The notes under the pieces were generated by a model. It did no database searches and was not told where the DNA came from. It saw nothing but the letters and a program-made list of their open reading frames with translations. This document shows positions 62,801-64,000 of a DNA stretch of 64,000 bases, piece after piece (within the stretch, counting starts at the first letter, position 1; every line of letters starts with the position of its first letter). The position numbers were made by a program, and so were the translations under genes. The stretch is taken from contig JAPFFF010000027.1 of assembly GCA_039105265.1 (NCBI GenBank), positions 620,001 through 684,000 on the forward strand. Reading direction: 5' to 3'. Origin of the DNA: Tritrichomonas musculus (lineage: Eukaryota; Parabasalia; Tritrichomonadida; Tritrichomonadidae).

Positions 62801-64000
62801 TTTTCCAGTACAATATACATGCAAAGATAACGAGTGTGATAAGCCTTTTAAATACAAATTTACAACAGAAAATTTCACTGGTCTGGCCAATGATTCTGAA
62901 TTATTAATTGCTAATCAAGGAGAATGCAACTATGTAATTACTATGATAAATGGCATAGATGCTCTTCCAACTCCTTGTCCTTCAACAACACCAACACAAT
63001 CTTTTACAGAAATTTTCTCTTTGTCTTCAATGTTTTCATCTTCTGCAAAATTCACTTTTTCATCTATGTTTAGTAGATCGCTAACTTTCACAAAATCATC
63101 CAGTTTTACTGAATCAACTATATTTACTAATTCTTTGAGTTTTTCCAATTCCAATCTTTTTTCAGATTCATTTATGTTTACAAACTCATGCCCCTTTTCT
63201 AATTCTCTCCCATTTTCTGAGACAAATATATTTTCTTCTACTTTGATTTTTTCATTGTCTTCTGTCTTTACACTTTCATCTTCCTTCTCAATCTCAAAGT
63301 TACCTGCAACGGATGATTTTACTGAGAGTGAAAAATTTACAAGAACTTCTCTTTTTTCAAAATCATCACTTTTTACTTCTTCACACATGTTTACTCCTTC
63401 TTACCAGTTTACTCCTTCTTACCCGTTCCAACACGATCAACCTGAAATTGATGATTCAAAACCTGATTTCAATTTGAGTTTGGAATCAATAAATATTAAT
63501 TCAAATGGAATCATAGAAGTAGATGATGGAAAAACGATCAATTTGAATAATTCAAATGTTCCATTCATATCAGTTTTGTTTAAGAATGATATCACAGTGA
63601 CAGAATCAGATGTTTTTTCATTACCAACAACGTTATATTTCATTGCAGATGAACCTAACAGAAGAATCAAGTTTGATGAAAAATTAATAAATTCATCAAT
63701 TGGAGTTAAAACAGATAAATCGCCAACAGTTGTATTGACAAATGATAAGACACCATTGAATATCATGAATTATAAACAAGGATATTCATGGATTGATATT
63801 GAATATGAAAGTGACCAAACCACAACATCATTGAAATTGAATGAAGTCAACAATAGTAATGGTTATTTGACATTGAATGTTGAATCTAATATTCGAAGTA
63901 TTTCATTCACATCATTGATTATGTCAAGAATTTCATCGATTGAAATTAAAAACAAAAACAAAAATCAAAATCAAAATCAAGATCAACGAAACAACAACAA
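59823..64000 (+). CDS. Large predicted surface protein, 5' part (runs off the window)
   Basis: The frame is open without a stop from the ATG at 59823 to the end of the window, 1,392 codons. It begins with a short hydrophobic segment (MILLITLIFFG) that fits a signal peptide. The body is Asn/Ile/Ser-rich and looks beta-structured. A cysteine motif repeats: CYGGTEC at 173-179 with following Q.DF, CYESDEC at 742-748 with following KQDDF, and a looser CKDNEC at 1000-1005, pointing to modules of roughly 570 residues or shorter. Residues about 1059-1197 are a Ser/Thr/Phe-rich stretch with repeated F(S/T).S words, which may be a glycosylated stalk. An Asn/Gln-rich tract is reached at the window edge. 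I do not recognise the family. No membrane anchor has appeared by the window end. Confidence 0.82.
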   Translation, partial: MILLITLIFFGKSNDINSKYDVRLNLNLHDWYLIIQNDIIEFRDDYNSKFNPNSIIFQQNNSINKQIYLNIGGFADRNQNHKLYLISNNSIPVNLSFNITSLNTDESHFEISFLPGFLENKEVISLNIYVNDPDFLHFTNIRSQFNLKVFNSGNGQLVAQLLPEKERKKIIICYGGTECTEQEDFSIQTDGNYLSLIDDNNFENVINNIIISSKIEYLKIYFASEKSPKVDFSMIPFKHIQKVYIIGHSIDNPQIIKINNQDQNELIDKIEAKNAQIVTKDEKFNTKSSFKNESPRALIKYTPTENQIVYNMNIDLVSNPNITFLVKQNSIDSYYTAEGDKEYIIFSNGKETVIVIENASSTFDKKILIECNVVLTNIVSNNISFLFKNCGNITIEFTKWVKKEGEKEVTPVMFNFYSEKSESLNIISSKNRLIKYRHLNIINLENSNITDESLFKQYPTAFAFCLQDVSCDEKEYIGLDPVIIPIKDISSIEGKFDEISNQNLKNLIFFFDEKSKNDNIDLSFLTGSVLEQVKFISYVADVPLTVTGIKGDAKKNWTITNCTITIKTSSDYVIDELFSNYASISRDEEAVNSVITIKHGTYLMKVDLTEQDLIFVISNDSFRFKDYDYHSNDNLTMKIETQQNANTKFIFQPADILSEKTVNTTDICLNFEGTDENITYIPISFGDWSKSDGNLTILINTNSSEQIIFDNIPQNLNFVVYSNETKSNVQQIYSDASKIVMCYESDECVKQDDFSQSIDRYTTFISLNSTSDYDKVIQSIDTNDYDNKPYDYLRLVFIGKEDPINLTLNDNISDNFDQIQLYGYNNARILLDDNINTCNFKVWVVHHVSFMNNSNINYTFNELIIIDTEPIFQNLFEISNNIYIGTARFYCEEGYKVNGLSGVDNINCTIFEIFPNLEEKDYVLSIRGYSFIANSNTENGAGSPFINAPQSKFYFNVHTPSNYSTGHKFVICRYENRLSQISINLENINYTIPFPVQYTCKDNECDKPFKYKFTTENFTGLANDSELLIANQGECNYVITMINGIDALPTPCPSTTPTQSFTEIFSLSSMFSSSAKFTFSSMFSRSLTFTKSSSFTESTIFTNSLSFSNSNLFSDSFMFTNSCPFSNSLPFSETNIFSSTLIFSLSSVFTLSSSFSISKLPATDDFTESEKFTRTSLFSKSSLFTSSHMFTPSYQFTPSYPFQHDQPEIDDSKPDFNLSLESININSNGIIEVDDGKTINLNNSNVPFISVLFKNDITVTESDVFSLPTTLYFIADEPNRRIKFDEKLINSSIGVKTDKSPTVVLTNDKTPLNIMNYKQGYSWIDIEYESDQTTTSLKLNEVNNSNGYLTLNVESNIRSISFTSLIMSRISSIEIKNKNKNQNQNQDQRNNN

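Noticed and set aside
1-64000. Polinton/Maverick or retroelement remnants
   Set aside because: No capsid, polymerase, integrase or reverse transcriptase sequence was recognised in any frame; all elements seen are short TIR elements without coding capacity.

Overview
The window reads as nuclear DNA of an AT-rich parabasalid protist, most likely a trichomonad close to Tritrichomonas or Trichomonas. The grounds are the gene families: DUF3447-type ankyrin proteins, BspA-like leucine-rich repeat (LRR) proteins, BTB-like proteins with F5/8 type C domains, TKL-like and RCC1-linked kinases, and giant HECT and BEACH-type proteins. No intron was needed for any intact gene, intergenic DNA is very AT-rich, and several genes have a TCAYTW-like initiator 7-11 nt before the ATG, as known in Trichomonas. 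The species is inferred.

Left arm (1-13.9 kb): a tandem array of about 4-kb units. Each unit carries one tRNA-His(GTG) gene, one 408-bp TIR element (MITE) with a 9-bp target duplication, and a GC-rich minisatellite of 122-bp periods made of hairpins. Units 1 and 2 are complete and unit 3 is truncated. Unit 2 is interrupted by a 1.8-kb TIR element whose empty site survives in units 1 and 3. The array runs off the left edge of the window.

Centre-left (14-31 kb): a MITE, a large HECT ubiquitin ligase gene split by two frameshifts and a stop, a mariner-like and an hAT-like MITE, and the minus-strand copy of an ankyrin/LRR gene pair. After that come a TTAA-flanked TIR element and a ruined kinase gene.

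Centre (32-48 kb): three well-preserved genes, an RCC1/protein kinase, a 2,480-residue BEACH-family protein and a BspA-like LRR protein. Between them lie a TIR element carrying an EF-hand-like host gene fragment and a 2-kb element of nested inverted repeats.

Right arm (48-64 kb): another 8-bp-TSD MITE, the plus-strand copy of the ankyrin/LRR pair, LRR and F5/8C scraps, a TKL-like kinase with a duplicated unrecognised C-terminal domain, a BTB-like/F5/8C gene and its broken paralogue. The window ends inside a large predicted surface protein.

The most striking signals are three: the tRNA-His plus hairpin array; the inverted ankyrin/LRR duplicates, whose LRR halves differ almost only by amino-acid-changing substitutions at exposed repeat positions; and the number of short TIR elements, at least seven of them with readable target duplications. 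No retroelement, Polinton or other virus-like element was recognised.
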